Shown here in pieces: positions 1 through 5,320 of a stretch of DNA of 11,145 bases; positions within the stretch are counted from its first letter, which is position 1, and every line of letters starts with the position of its first letter. The stretch is from Candidatus Nomurabacteria bacterium CG_4_10_14_0_2_um_filter_30_12 (GTDB lineage: Bacteria > Patescibacteriota > Minisyncoccia > Phycocordibacterales > UBA9973). The DNA lies in contig PFOY01000025.1 of NCBI GenBank assembly GCA_002792755.1, positions 1 through 11,145 on the forward strand, written 5' to 3'. Made by a program: the position numbers and the translations under genes. The notes beneath the pieces are model-generated. The model searched no databases, was not told the origin of the DNA, and saw nothing but the letters and a program-made list of their open reading frames with translations.

Positions 1-77
1 CGAAAACATCGATTTTTTTGTCGACTTGAAAATTTAGGTATTTTTTTTGATCTTGCAACTACTGATGTTTTTGCCAT
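1..77 (-). CDS. rpsN: 30S ribosomal protein S14 (zinc type), N-terminal part only
   Basis: The ATG is at 75-77 and the frame stays open to the window edge, giving 25 complete codons that begin MAKTSVVARSKKIPKF. This is the N-terminus of the short zinc-ribbon S14 (about 61 residues), which binds 16S rRNA in the small-subunit head. The Cys at residue 24 (in NRCF) sits where the first of the four zinc-binding cysteines is expected; the other three lie outside the window. It follows rplE, as in the standard spc order, but with a 137-base gap that carries its own promoter. No Shine-Dalgarno is seen before the ATG. The rest of the gene cannot be judged. Confidence 0.88.
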   Translation of the reverse strand, partial: MAKTSVVARSKKIPKFSSRQKNRCF

Positions 78-108
78 ATAAAATATAGTCTATTTATAGG
101 TGATATCT

Positions 109-153
109 TGTGTCTTTTCTTAAGACTTCTTTAAAATCTTAAGGAGAAACACA
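109..153 (-). promoter_or_regulatory. Imperfect leader hairpin upstream of rpsN
   Basis: Between the putative start of transcription and the rpsN ATG, a 7-bp perfect stem (119-125 with 137-143, CTTAAGA/TCTTAAG) is extended outward by further pairs (109-113 with 149-153) to a long imperfect hairpin with an 11-base loop. On the minus strand it has two C-A mismatches and one G-U pair. There is no T-tract, so it is not a terminator. A ribosomal-protein-binding leader is possible, but nothing in the sequence proves this. Confidence 0.35.
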
Positions 154-181
154 GATCAAACCTAACTTTTTAGACTTTAAT

Positions 182-210
182 ATACTAGCAAAATATTAAA
201 AAATAGTCAA
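182..210 (-). promoter_or_regulatory. Probable promoter for rpsN
   Basis: Minus-strand TTGACT (205-210), a 17-bp spacer, then TAGTAT (182-187) preceded by TGC, an extended -10 form. Transcription should start near 175, giving a leader of about 98 nt. It lies just past the rplE stop codon. It resembles the tuf promoter closely: both share a TTTTTTAAT spacer block and a GCTASTATAYTAA end. No terminator is seen between rplE and this site, so rpsN may also receive read-through. Confidence 0.6.
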
Positions 211-214
211 ATAT

Positions 215-799
215 TTATTTTTTCTTCTCTTCTCCTTTTTTGAAAGGTACACCTAAAAGTTCAAAAAATGCTTTACCTTCTTTTTTATTTTTAGCTGTAG
301 TAACTATAGTGATAGCCATTCCAAAAACATCTTTAATATCTTCATCTGCTGTCTCTGGAAAAATAGTATGTTCTTTTATACCTATAGTAATATTACCAAG
401 ACTATCCACTGCACTAGTATCAATACCACGAAAATCTTTTGTACGAGGAAGTGCAACATTTATAAGTTTTTCTACAAAAGCATACATTCTCTTTCCACGT
501 AATGTTACTACTACACCTATGGGATCACCTTGACGAACCTTAAAAGATGCAATAGATTGTTTTGCACCACGAAAAGCTCCTTTTTGCCCTGTAATCTTTG
601 TTAAACGATCACCTATCGCATCATTTTTATTTTTATCTTTCTTTATTGCTGTACCAGTACCTACATTCAAAACTACCTTCACCATCTTTGGTGCAGCCAT
701 ACTATTCTTATAATGAAACTCTGAGCTTAAAACCTCAGAATCTTTTTTCATTTTTTCAAAACTTTCTTTTTCTTTTTCTTTTATAGTTAAATGTTTCAT
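215..799 (-). CDS. rplE: 50S ribosomal protein L5
   Basis: 194 residues, against about 179 in E. coli. L5 binds 5S rRNA in the central protuberance of the large subunit. The family core is clear: the KMVKVVLNVGTG segment near residues 38-49, GQKGAFRGAKQSIASFKVRQGDPIG in the middle, and the DFRGID and FPE motifs toward the C-terminus. An N-terminal extension of about ten charged residues and a KKGEEKKK tail account for the extra length. The ATG directly follows the rplX stop (TAAATG, no gap), suggesting translational coupling; there is no Shine-Dalgarno. The stop is TAA, and the rpsN promoter begins five bases beyond it. Confidence 0.97.
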   Translation of the reverse strand: MKHLTIKEKEKESFEKMKKDSEVLSSEFHYKNSMAAPKMVKVVLNVGTGTAIKKDKNKNDAIGDRLTKITGQKGAFRGAKQSIASFKVRQGDPIGVVVTLRGKRMYAFVEKLINVALPRTKDFRGIDTSAVDSLGNITIGIKEHTIFPETADEDIKDVFGMAITIVTTAKNKKEGKAFFELLGVPFKKGEEKKK

Positions 800-1105
800 T
801 TAAATTTCTTGACTACTTTTTTTAGTAATTCTGACCATTTTATCACCAACTTTCTTTTTTCCAACACGAGTAGGAAGACCAGTTTTTGGATCTGCAATCA
901 TTACATTTGAAACATGCATAGGCATTGCTTTATCTATCTTACTACCCTTTTCACCAGATTTTCTAGGACGTTGATGTTTTTTCATCATATTTATGCCTTC
1001 TACAATAATTCTATTTTTTTCAACTAAAACAGTGACAATCTTACCTTTTTTGCCTTTATCTTTTCCTGTTATAACTATTACATTGTCTCCTTTTTTTAAT
1101 TTCAT
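800..1105 (-). CDS. rplX: 50S ribosomal protein L24
   Basis: 101 residues, normal for the family. L24 is an assembly-initiating protein that binds the 5' end of 23S rRNA. The N-terminal KOW motif is visible as KKGDNVIVITGKDKGKKGKI (residues 4-23), followed by the typical GINMMKKHQRP segment and HVSNVMIADPKTG. It abuts rplE without a spacer. Upstream it is separated from rplN by 63 bases filled mainly by a strong inverted repeat, which would be transcribed between the two genes. No Shine-Dalgarno precedes the ATG. Confidence 0.97.
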   Translation of the reverse strand: MKLKKGDNVIVITGKDKGKKGKIVTVLVEKNRIIVEGINMMKKHQRPRKSGEKGSKIDKAMPMHVSNVMIADPKTGLPTRVGKKKVGDKMVRITKKSSQEI

Positions 1106-1121
1106 AATTTTAATTTATTTC

Positions 1122-1165
1122 TTTCGGGTGTTGGACACCTGACGGATTGTGTCCAACACCCGAAA
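1122..1165. repeat. Perfect 17-bp inverted repeat between rplN and rplX
   Basis: The arms TTTCGGGTGTTGGACAC (1122-1138) and its exact reverse complement (1149-1165) flank a 10-base loop, CTGACGGATT. It fills most of the 63-base rplN-rplX spacer. It is GC-rich compared with its surroundings and has no T-run directly after either arm, so it does not look like a usual intrinsic terminator. It resembles a REP-type dispersed palindrome. It could also act as an mRNA processing or stabilising stem between two genes of one message. Confidence 0.85.
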
Positions 1166-1168
1166 CTA

Positions 1169-1540
1169 TTAAATCACCTCTGGTGCCAGAGAAATTATCT
1201 TCTGATACCCTCTTTCTGCAAGCTCTCTTGGAATAGGTCCAAATACACGTCCTGCTTTTGGATCAAGCTTACCTTTTTCTAATAAAACAACTGCATTATC
1301 ATCAAAACGAATATATGATCCATCTTTTCTTCTAAATGCATTTCTCGTGCGTACTACTACTGCTTGATGTACATCTTTCTTCTTTACTCCCTTTCTAGGA
1401 CTCGCAACTTTTACAGAAATGATAATTTTATCACCCAAAAATGCATATCTCTTTTTTGAACTTCCCAAAACCTTAAACACCTTTCCCACGGTGCCTCCAG
1501 CATTGTCTGTTATTTTTACTAATGTTTCTGTTTGAATCAT
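1169..1540 (-). CDS. rplN: 50S ribosomal protein L14
   Basis: 123 residues, the normal family length. L14 lies at the subunit interface, contacts L19 and 16S rRNA, and is the docking site of the silencing factor RsfS. It begins MIQTETLVKITDNAGG and ends with the family hallmark IISLAPEVI. AVVVRT near residues 60-65, the RFDDNAVVLL segment and GRVFGPIPREL are all intact. It starts nine bases after the rpsQ stop with no Shine-Dalgarno. It is followed by the 17-bp inverted repeat before rplX. Confidence 0.98.
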   Translation of the reverse strand: MIQTETLVKITDNAGGTVGKVFKVLGSSKKRYAFLGDKIIISVKVASPRKGVKKKDVHQAVVVRTRNAFRRKDGSYIRFDDNAVVLLEKGKLDPKAGRVFGPIPRELAERGYQKIISLAPEVI

Positions 1541-1549
1541 ATTATCAAA

Positions 1550-1831
1550 TTATTTTGTAATAACTTTAAATTTCTTATCTTTTGAAATTGGCTTTGTTTC
1601 TATTATCTCTACCTTATCTCCAACTTTATATTTATTTTCTTCATCATGTGCCTTATACTTTTTATTTATTTTATAAAACTTACCATATTTAGGATGTTTA
1701 ACAAAACGTGATACAGACACCACAACAGTCTTATTCATCTTATCTGAAAAAACAACACCACTCAAAATGTTACCAATTTTTTTGGATCCATTATTAATGT
1801 CTTTATTATTTTTTGTTGTTTTTGTTTTCAT
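1550..1831 (-). CDS. rpsQ: 30S ribosomal protein S17
   Basis: 93 residues, compared with 84 in E. coli. S17 is an OB-fold primary binder of 16S rRNA. The family core starts near residue 21 (NILSGVVFSDKMNKTVVVSVSR), with HPKYGKFY and the VGDKVEIIETKPISKDKKF segment following. The extra length is an Asn/Lys-rich N-terminus (residues 1-18). A later start is possible, but no other ATG lies before the core. The 15-base spacer to rpmC consists almost entirely of one repeat tract. No Shine-Dalgarno. Confidence 0.96.
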   Translation of the reverse strand: MKTKTTKNNKDINNGSKKIGNILSGVVFSDKMNKTVVVSVSRFVKHPKYGKFYKINKKYKAHDEENKYKVGDKVEIIETKPISKDKKFKVITK

Positions 1832-1836
1832 TGTTT

Positions 1837-1850
1837 TAATTCGTAATTAT
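1837..1850. repeat. Heptamer tract, 2 units (rpmC-rpsQ junction)
   Basis: Two 7-base units on the plus strand, TAATTCG then TAATTAT. This is the shortest tract of the family in the window. It overlaps the rpmC stop codon (TAA at 1847-1849 on the minus strand), so the repeat reaches into the end of the coding sequence. Confidence 0.7.
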
Positions 1851-2038
1851 TTTTTCTCGTTTATCTTTGTTAAGATCCTCGCTACTTGTTTTTTTAATGT
1901 TGCAGTCTCTTTAACATTTTTTGATTTTGAACCTTCTGCTTTAAAACGTATAGATCTTATTTCTTCTTCTAGCTCAAAAAGCTTTTTCTTAAGTTCATCT
2001 TCTTTCATTTCTTTTAAATTTTCTATCTTTTTCGTCAT
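1847..2038 (-). CDS. rpmC: 50S ribosomal protein L29
   Basis: 63 residues, identical in length to E. coli L29. This small two-helix protein lies beside the polypeptide exit tunnel next to L23 and forms part of the trigger factor and SRP docking surface. The helix-rich, charged sequence with LKEMKEDELKKKLFELEEEI and, after a turn, LKKQVARILTKINEKK is typical. It lies between rplP and rpsQ, the standard S10 operon order. No Shine-Dalgarno is visible; the ATG is preceded by a heptamer repeat tract. Confidence 0.96.
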   Translation of the reverse strand: MTKKIENLKEMKEDELKKKLFELEEEIRSIRFKAEGSKSKNVKETATLKKQVARILTKINEKK

Positions 2039-2042
2039 TTTT

Positions 2043-2070
2043 TAATTCGTAATTGTTAATTCGTAATTGA
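2043..2070. repeat. Heptamer tract, 4 units (rplP-rpmC spacer)
   Basis: Four in-phase 7-base units on the plus strand: TAATTCG, TAATTGT, TAATTCG, TAATTGA. It fills most of the 35-base spacer, ending three bases from the rplP stop and starting four bases from the rpmC ATG. Confidence 0.85.
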
Positions 2071-2073
2071 TTT

Positions 2074-2502
2074 CTATTGATTATGAACTCTTGAAACGAT
2101 TCTCGTTTTTACTGGAAGTTTTGTACCAGCCTTTCTTAATGCTTCATGAGCCGTCACTTCTTCTACTCCATCAACTTCAAATATCATACGTCCTGGAGAA
2201 ACATCAAAACAATATCCCTGTGGATCACCCTTTCCTTTTCCCATTCCCATTTCTGCAGCTTTAGCTGTAAAAGGTCTATCTGGAAAGATACGAACCCAAT
2301 ACTTACCAGACTTGGTTAAAGTACGAGATATGACCTTTCTTGCAGATTCAATTTGGTTTGATTTTACACGAGCTTGAGTCACAGCCTTTAAACCAAAGGA
2401 TCCAAATGCGAGCTTAGTGCCACGAGTATCAGCAGTCCTAGCTTTAGGATTCATTCTACCAACTTGCCACTTTCTAAATTTTACTTTTTTGGGGAATAAC
2501 AT
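2074..2502 (-). CDS. rplP: 50S ribosomal protein L16
   Basis: 142 residues (136 in E. coli). L16 binds near the A-site tRNA elbow and helps organise the peptidyl-transferase region. Visible signatures are KFRKWQVGR (8-16), FGSFGLKAV (33-41), the segment YWVRIFPDRPFT (68-79), the MGKGKGDPQGY loop (87-97) and VDGVEEVTAHEALRKAGTKLPVKT near the end. At the position aligned with E. coli Arg81, which is hydroxylated there, this protein appears to have Gly (EMGMGKGKG), so that modification is not expected. It lies between rpsC and rpmC, as in the standard order. The stop is TAG. Confidence 0.97.
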   Translation of the reverse strand: MLFPKKVKFRKWQVGRMNPKARTADTRGTKLAFGSFGLKAVTQARVKSNQIESARKVISRTLTKSGKYWVRIFPDRPFTAKAAEMGMGKGKGDPQGYCFDVSPGRMIFEVDGVEEVTAHEALRKAGTKLPVKTRIVSRVHNQ

Positions 2503-2534
2503 ATAATTTTATGTGGTATTAAACTCGTAGATAA

Positions 2535-3251
2535 TTATTTTTTAATCTCTTTACCATCTGCATCAGCTGTACTAAAAGCGCTACGACTAGGCTTTTTATC
2601 TGCAAAGATTTTACCACGATATATCCAGACTTTTATACCGACATCTCCATATGGTAAATGTCCTTTTTCACGTTTGAAATCAATGTCCGCACGGAAAGTT
2701 TGAAGAGGTATAGACCCACGTTTCAACTCTTCTGTTCGAGCAATTTCAGCTCCACCAAGACGTCCTGATAATACTATTCTAACTCCTTCTACACCATGAG
2801 CCATCATTACTTTCTCTACAATTTGTTTTATAACCCTACGATATGGCAACCTTTTTTCTAAACCTTCAGCAACCATATATGCTACGATAGCTGCATCAGC
2901 CTCAGGATTTGCAATTTCTAAAATTTCAAGTTTAAAATCTTCTGGTTTTGTAAGTTTTAATTTAGTTATTTTCTTTAAAATATCTTCTTTTAATTTAGTA
3001 ACACCTTCACCATTTCTTCCAATGATAAGTCCTGGGCGAGAAGTCTTAATAATAAAACGAGTAGTTTTTTGATTTCTTTCAATTTCAATTGAAGAAACAT
3101 ACATAGTACGTAATTTTTTCTCCAAATATTCACGAATTAAAACATCTCTCTTTAAGAAATCACAATATTGCTTTGGATCAGCAAACCAATGAGATTTCCA
3201 ATCTCTTAATATTATCAATCTATGTGCATATGGGTGTACTATTTTTGACAT
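2535..3251 (-). CDS. rpsC: 30S ribosomal protein S3
   Basis: 238 residues, close to E. coli (233). S3 lies at the mRNA entry side of the 30S head and takes part in mRNA unwinding. The N-terminus MSKIVHPYAHRL is followed by a type II KH domain with an intact GRNG loop (residues 78-81, in RPGLIIGRNGEGVTKLKED) and the C-terminal signature SGRLGGAEIARTE (162-174), then GIKVWIYRGKI. The basic residues YRRVIKQ near 138-144 match the region implicated in helicase activity. The RDWKSHWF N-terminal style is one I associate with Parcubacteria. No Shine-Dalgarno. The spacer to rplP is 32 bases and has no heptamer tract. Confidence 0.97.
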   Translation of the reverse strand: MSKIVHPYAHRLIILRDWKSHWFADPKQYCDFLKRDVLIREYLEKKLRTMYVSSIEIERNQKTTRFIIKTSRPGLIIGRNGEGVTKLKEDILKKITKLKLTKPEDFKLEILEIANPEADAAIVAYMVAEGLEKRLPYRRVIKQIVEKVMMAHGVEGVRIVLSGRLGGAEIARTEELKRGSIPLQTFRADIDFKREKGHLPYGDVGIKVWIYRGKIFADKKPSRSAFSTADADGKEIKK

Positions 3252-3256
3252 ATAAT

Positions 3257-3284
3257 TTAATTAACAATTTAAAATTACGAATTA
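3257..3284 (-). repeat. Heptamer tract in opposite orientation (rplV-rpsC spacer)
   Basis: Read on the minus strand, four 7-base units follow in phase: TAATTCG, TAATTTT, AAATTGT, TAATTAA. The other TAATTCG tracts of this window read this way on the plus strand, so this one is inverted. Its first TAA (3282-3284) is the rplV stop codon, meaning the repeat itself ends the gene. Confidence 0.7.
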
Positions 3285-3713
3285 CTTTTTTATTTTTAAT
3301 ATTTTTTTAACTTCCTTCTTTTTTCCTGTTTCTTTTTCCTTTTTTATTTTTTTATCTTTATTGCTCATTCGTAATTGCTCATTCGTAATTACTCGTTCTC
3401 CTAGAACGAGTGTAATGTGACTAGTACGCTTATTTATTCTGTGTCCTGTACCCATAGCCGCAGGCATCATTCTTTTCATCACAACACCTTTGTCTACTCG
3501 TAATTCTTTTATATATAAATTTTCTTTTTCTATACCAACTTGAAGAGCATTCGCAACAGCTGAAAGCAAAAGCTTCTTAATTGGAAAACCTGCACGCTTT
3601 ACTAAAAAATCTAGCATTGGGATAGCTTCGTTTACTTTCTTTCCTTTAATAAGTCCCGCTACTAAACGAACTTTTCTTGGAGCTTGTCTATAATTTTTTA
3701 AAAATGCACGCAT
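3282..3713 (-). CDS. rplV: 50S ribosomal protein L22 with a repeat-derived C-terminal tail
   Basis: 143 residues, about 33 more than E. coli L22 (110). L22 lines the polypeptide exit tunnel with L4. Residues 1-107 are a normal L22: QAPRKVRLVAGLIKGK (10-25), the tunnel-loop region MMPAAMGTGHRINKRTSHITLVLGER (82-107). The family normally ends here. Residues 108-117 (VITNEQLRMS) are encoded exactly by a heptamer repeat tract (3365-3392), and the rest is a Lys/Glu-rich tail ending KKILKIKK. An 8-bp hairpin (3392-3399 with 3403-3410) marks the junction. The tail probably arose when repeat DNA replaced the old stop; whether it has a function cannot be told from sequence. Confidence 0.96.
   Translation of the reverse strand: MRAFLKNYRQAPRKVRLVAGLIKGKKVNEAIPMLDFLVKRAGFPIKKLLLSAVANALQVGIEKENLYIKELRVDKGVVMKRMMPAAMGTGHRINKRTSHITLVLGERVITNEQLRMSNKDKKIKKEKETGKKKEVKKILKIKK
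3365..3392. repeat. Heptamer tract inside rplV coding sequence
   Basis: Four in-phase 7-base units on the plus strand: TCATTCG, TAATTGC, TCATTCG, TAATTAC. The sequence is a variant of the intergenic TAATTCG tracts but lies in frame within rplV and encodes L22 residues 108-117. The tract is directly followed on its high-coordinate side by an 8-bp inverted repeat (CTCGTTCT, loop CCT) in the last codons of the L22 core. Confidence 0.8.
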
Positions 3714-3720
3714 ATTTTTT

Positions 3721-3762
3721 TAATTCGTAATTCGTAATTCTTAATTCTTAATTCGTAATTGA
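3721..3762. repeat. Heptamer tract, 6 units (rpsS-rplV spacer)
   Basis: The longest TAATTCG tract: six uninterrupted 7-base units on the plus strand (TAATTCG twice, TAATTCT twice, TAATTCG, TAATTGA), 42 of the 51 spacer bases. It starts seven bases upstream of the rplV ATG (in transcription sense) and ends two bases from the rpsS stop. Confidence 0.92.
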
Positions 3763-3764
3763 TT

Positions 3765-4112
3765 TTACTTTTTCTTAGTATCAACCGCAGCAGCTGTCGC
3801 TGACTTAGCTTGTGTTATCTCAGCTTCTTTTTTCTTTTGTTCAAGTTCTTTCTGCATCTTTCCTCCATGTTTCATAAATTTCTTTGTGGGTGAAAATTCT
3901 CCCAATCTATGACCAACCATATCTTCAGTCACAAGAACTTCAATATGAGTCTTGCCATTGTGTACACCAAAAACAAAACCCACCATTTCGGGTGAAATCT
4001 GACAAGCACGTTTCCATGTCTTTATCATTGGGGTTTGAAGTGGGTTTTTCCCTGCTATCTTCAATAATAGCCCCTCGTCTATATTTAAACCTTTTTTAAT
4101 TGATCGTGTCAT
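3765..4112 (-). CDS. rpsS: 30S ribosomal protein S19
   Basis: 115 residues versus 92 in E. coli. S19 binds 16S rRNA in the 30S head with S13 and touches the A-site tRNA and bridge B1a. Core motifs are RSIKKG (3-8), PEMVGFVFGVHNGKTH (41-56) and VTEDMVGHRLGEFSPT (61-76). After residue 90 comes a charged low-complexity tail (QKKKEAEITQAKSATAAAVDTKKK) absent from E. coli. It is the first gene of its transcription unit: a terminator lies after rplB and a promoter 160 bases upstream. The ATG overlaps one arm of a long-range inverted repeat and has no Shine-Dalgarno, so its translation may be controlled by leader structure. Confidence 0.97.
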   Translation of the reverse strand: MTRSIKKGLNIDEGLLLKIAGKNPLQTPMIKTWKRACQISPEMVGFVFGVHNGKTHIEVLVTEDMVGHRLGEFSPTKKFMKHGGKMQKELEQKKKEAEITQAKSATAAAVDTKKK

Positions 4113-4232
4113 CCCGTTAGAGATAGAAAGTCTTTAGACTTTCGTTGTATCTTTTTATTAAAACTAATAATACCACTTTTATTTATACCCCATATAAAAC
4201 CGTTAAATTAACTAAGAAATCTCTAACGGGAT
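4111..4232 (-). promoter_or_regulatory. rpsS leader with perfect 14-bp inverted repeat covering the start codon
   Basis: ATCCCGTTAGAGAT (4111-4124) and its exact reverse complement (4219-4232) enclose 94 bases. In the mRNA the downstream arm ends on the first two bases of the rpsS ATG, so pairing would bury the initiation region. Directly inside this arm is a 7-bp hairpin, GAAAGTC/GACTTTC with a 4-base loop (4126-4143). A second TAACGG (minus, 4200-4205) could pair instead with the distal arm, freeing the start. The same ends would also fit a 122-bp miniature mobile element with terminal inverted repeats inserted up to the ATG. Both readings remain open. Confidence 0.55.
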
Positions 4233-4249
4233 CATATATACTAAACAAA

Positions 4250-4266
4250 AAGCTCCTAACGAGCTT
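4250..4266 (-). promoter_or_regulatory. Hairpin at the 5' end of the rpsS transcript
   Basis: Minus strand: AAGCTC, loop GTTAG, GAGCTT, then TTTGTTT. The stem begins seven bases beyond the -10 box, that is about at +1 of the predicted transcript. It looks like a short terminator, but its place at the very start fits better a 5' stabilising or pausing hairpin. The tuf transcript shows the same layout. The loop base run CGTTAG is also part of the distal inverted-repeat arm (CCCGTTAGAGA). Confidence 0.45.
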
Positions 4267-4272
4267 CATATC

Positions 4273-4300
4273 ATCATATCAAAATATAAAATAAAGTCAA
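4273..4300 (-). promoter_or_regulatory. Probable promoter for the rpsS-rplE unit
   Basis: Minus-strand TTGACT (4295-4300), a 16-bp spacer, then TATGAT (4273-4278) preceded by TGA (extended -10). Both boxes differ from consensus by one base. It lies downstream of the rplB terminator, so it should be the main promoter for rpsS, rplV, rpsC, rplP, rpmC, rpsQ, rplN, rplX and rplE. Predicted start near 4266, leader about 154 nt. Confidence 0.65.
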
Positions 4301-4331
4301 ATTCTAAAATGAACATTAAATTTACTAAGTC

Positions 4332-4360
4332 ATTTAAAATCTAGTTGCAGGATTTTAAAT
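4332..4360. repeat. 10-bp inverted repeat between rplB terminator and rpsS promoter
   Basis: ATTTAAAATC (4332-4341) and its exact reverse complement (4351-4360) flank a 9-base loop. It has no T-run and is AT-rich. It could be an operator-like site or a relic; nothing links it to a known binding protein. The remaining bases of the 318-base rplB-rpsS gap outside the listed elements show no ORF with a ribosome binding site. Confidence 0.5.
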
Positions 4361-4387
4361 ATGTTGTGTAATATTTTTAGCATAATT

Positions 4388-4418
4388 AAAAAAATGGAAG
4401 TAAAGCTTCCATTTTTTT
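4388..4418 (-). terminator. Intrinsic terminator after rplB
   Basis: A GGAAG/CTTCC stem with a 5-base loop, flanked by A7 and T7 runs that extend it to a perfect 13-bp stem. It lies 12 bases past the rplB stop. The A and T runs make it symmetrical, so it could work on either strand, but genes lie only on the minus strand. It splits the usual S10 operon between L2 and S19. Confidence 0.85.
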
Positions 4419-4430
4419 AATATATATTTT

Positions 4431-5279
4431 TTATTGTGACTTTCGAGATTTACCTGTTTTCCGACGAGTTACCATAAATACATTTGAATATTTCTTTGGA
4501 ATACGTGTCTTTCTTCCACCAGTCACTTTACCCCACATAGTCTTTGGACGCTTCGTTCCACGACCTTGTCTACCTTCTCCACCTCCATATGGATGGTCTA
4601 CTGGATTCATAGCTGTACCTCGTACTGTTGGTCTGATTCCCTTCCAACGACTTCGTCCCGCTTTACCATAATTTTCTAAATGATGTTCTTCGTTTGAAAC
4701 TGTGCCAATAGATGCCCAACATTTTTCATCAACTTTTCGAACTTCAGATGATGGCATCTTTAAGTTTGTATAACCATCTGCATTTGCCACAACTTGTGCA
4801 AAAATCCCTGCTGAACGGCCAATCTTAGCACCTCCTCTTGGTTTTATTTCAACATTGTAAACAAATGTCCCAACTGGAATATTTCTTAAAGGCAATCTAT
4901 TACCTGTTGTAAGCTCTGCTTTTTCTGAAATAATAAAAGTTGATCCTGGTTTTACAGATTTTGGAAGAACTACATATCTTTTTTCTCCATCTTTATAAAC
5001 AGCTAAACCAATAAAAGCGCTACGATTTGGATCATATTCGATCGATTTAATTTTTGCTGGCACATCTTTTTTATTATAAAGAAAATCAACATCACGGAAG
5101 AGACGTTTATGTCCTCCACCTTTATGTCGCATAGTGATACGTCCTGCACTATTTCTACCAACAGAACGTCTGAAACCATAAGTAAGAGACTTGGTTGGTT
5201 TAGTCTTCGTCAAAATATCACGATAGTTGATATTCGTCATTTCTCTTCTTGATTTACTTGTAGGTTTATATGTTTTCAT
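4431..5279 (-). CDS. rplB: 50S ribosomal protein L2
   Basis: 282 residues (273 in E. coli). L2 is a primary 23S rRNA binder near the peptidyl-transferase centre and forms bridge B7b. Core motifs: GRITMRHKGGGHK (46-58), EYDPNRSAFIGLAVYKDGEKRY (81-102), LRNIPVGTFVYNVE (131-144), and the C-terminal GIRPTVRGTAMNPVDHPYGGGEGR (214-237). The functionally important His of PVDH is kept (H229); the following His found in E. coli (DHPHGG) is Tyr231. It is last in the tuf-led unit and is followed by a strong terminator instead of running into rpsS. No Shine-Dalgarno. Confidence 0.98.
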   Translation of the reverse strand: MKTYKPTSKSRREMTNINYRDILTKTKPTKSLTYGFRRSVGRNSAGRITMRHKGGGHKRLFRDVDFLYNKKDVPAKIKSIEYDPNRSAFIGLAVYKDGEKRYVVLPKSVKPGSTFIISEKAELTTGNRLPLRNIPVGTFVYNVEIKPRGGAKIGRSAGIFAQVVANADGYTNLKMPSSEVRKVDEKCWASIGTVSNEEHHLENYGKAGRSRWKGIRPTVRGTAMNPVDHPYGGGEGRQGRGTKRPKTMWGKVTGGRKTRIPKKYSNVFMVTRRKTGKSRKSQ

Positions 5280-5285
5280 GATTTT

Positions 5286-5320
5286 AAATTCGTAATTCGT
5301 AATTCGTAATTTTTAATTGA
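5286..5320. repeat. Heptamer tract, 5 units (rplW-rplB spacer)
   Basis: Five in-phase 7-base units on the plus strand: AAATTCG, TAATTCG, TAATTCG, TAATTTT, TAATTGA. It covers 35 of the 41 spacer bases and ends directly at the rplW stop codon. Confidence 0.9.

Noticed and set aside
4250..4266. Terminator of an upstream gene
   Set aside because: No gene lies between the rplB terminator and this stem, and it coincides with the predicted start of the rpsS transcript.
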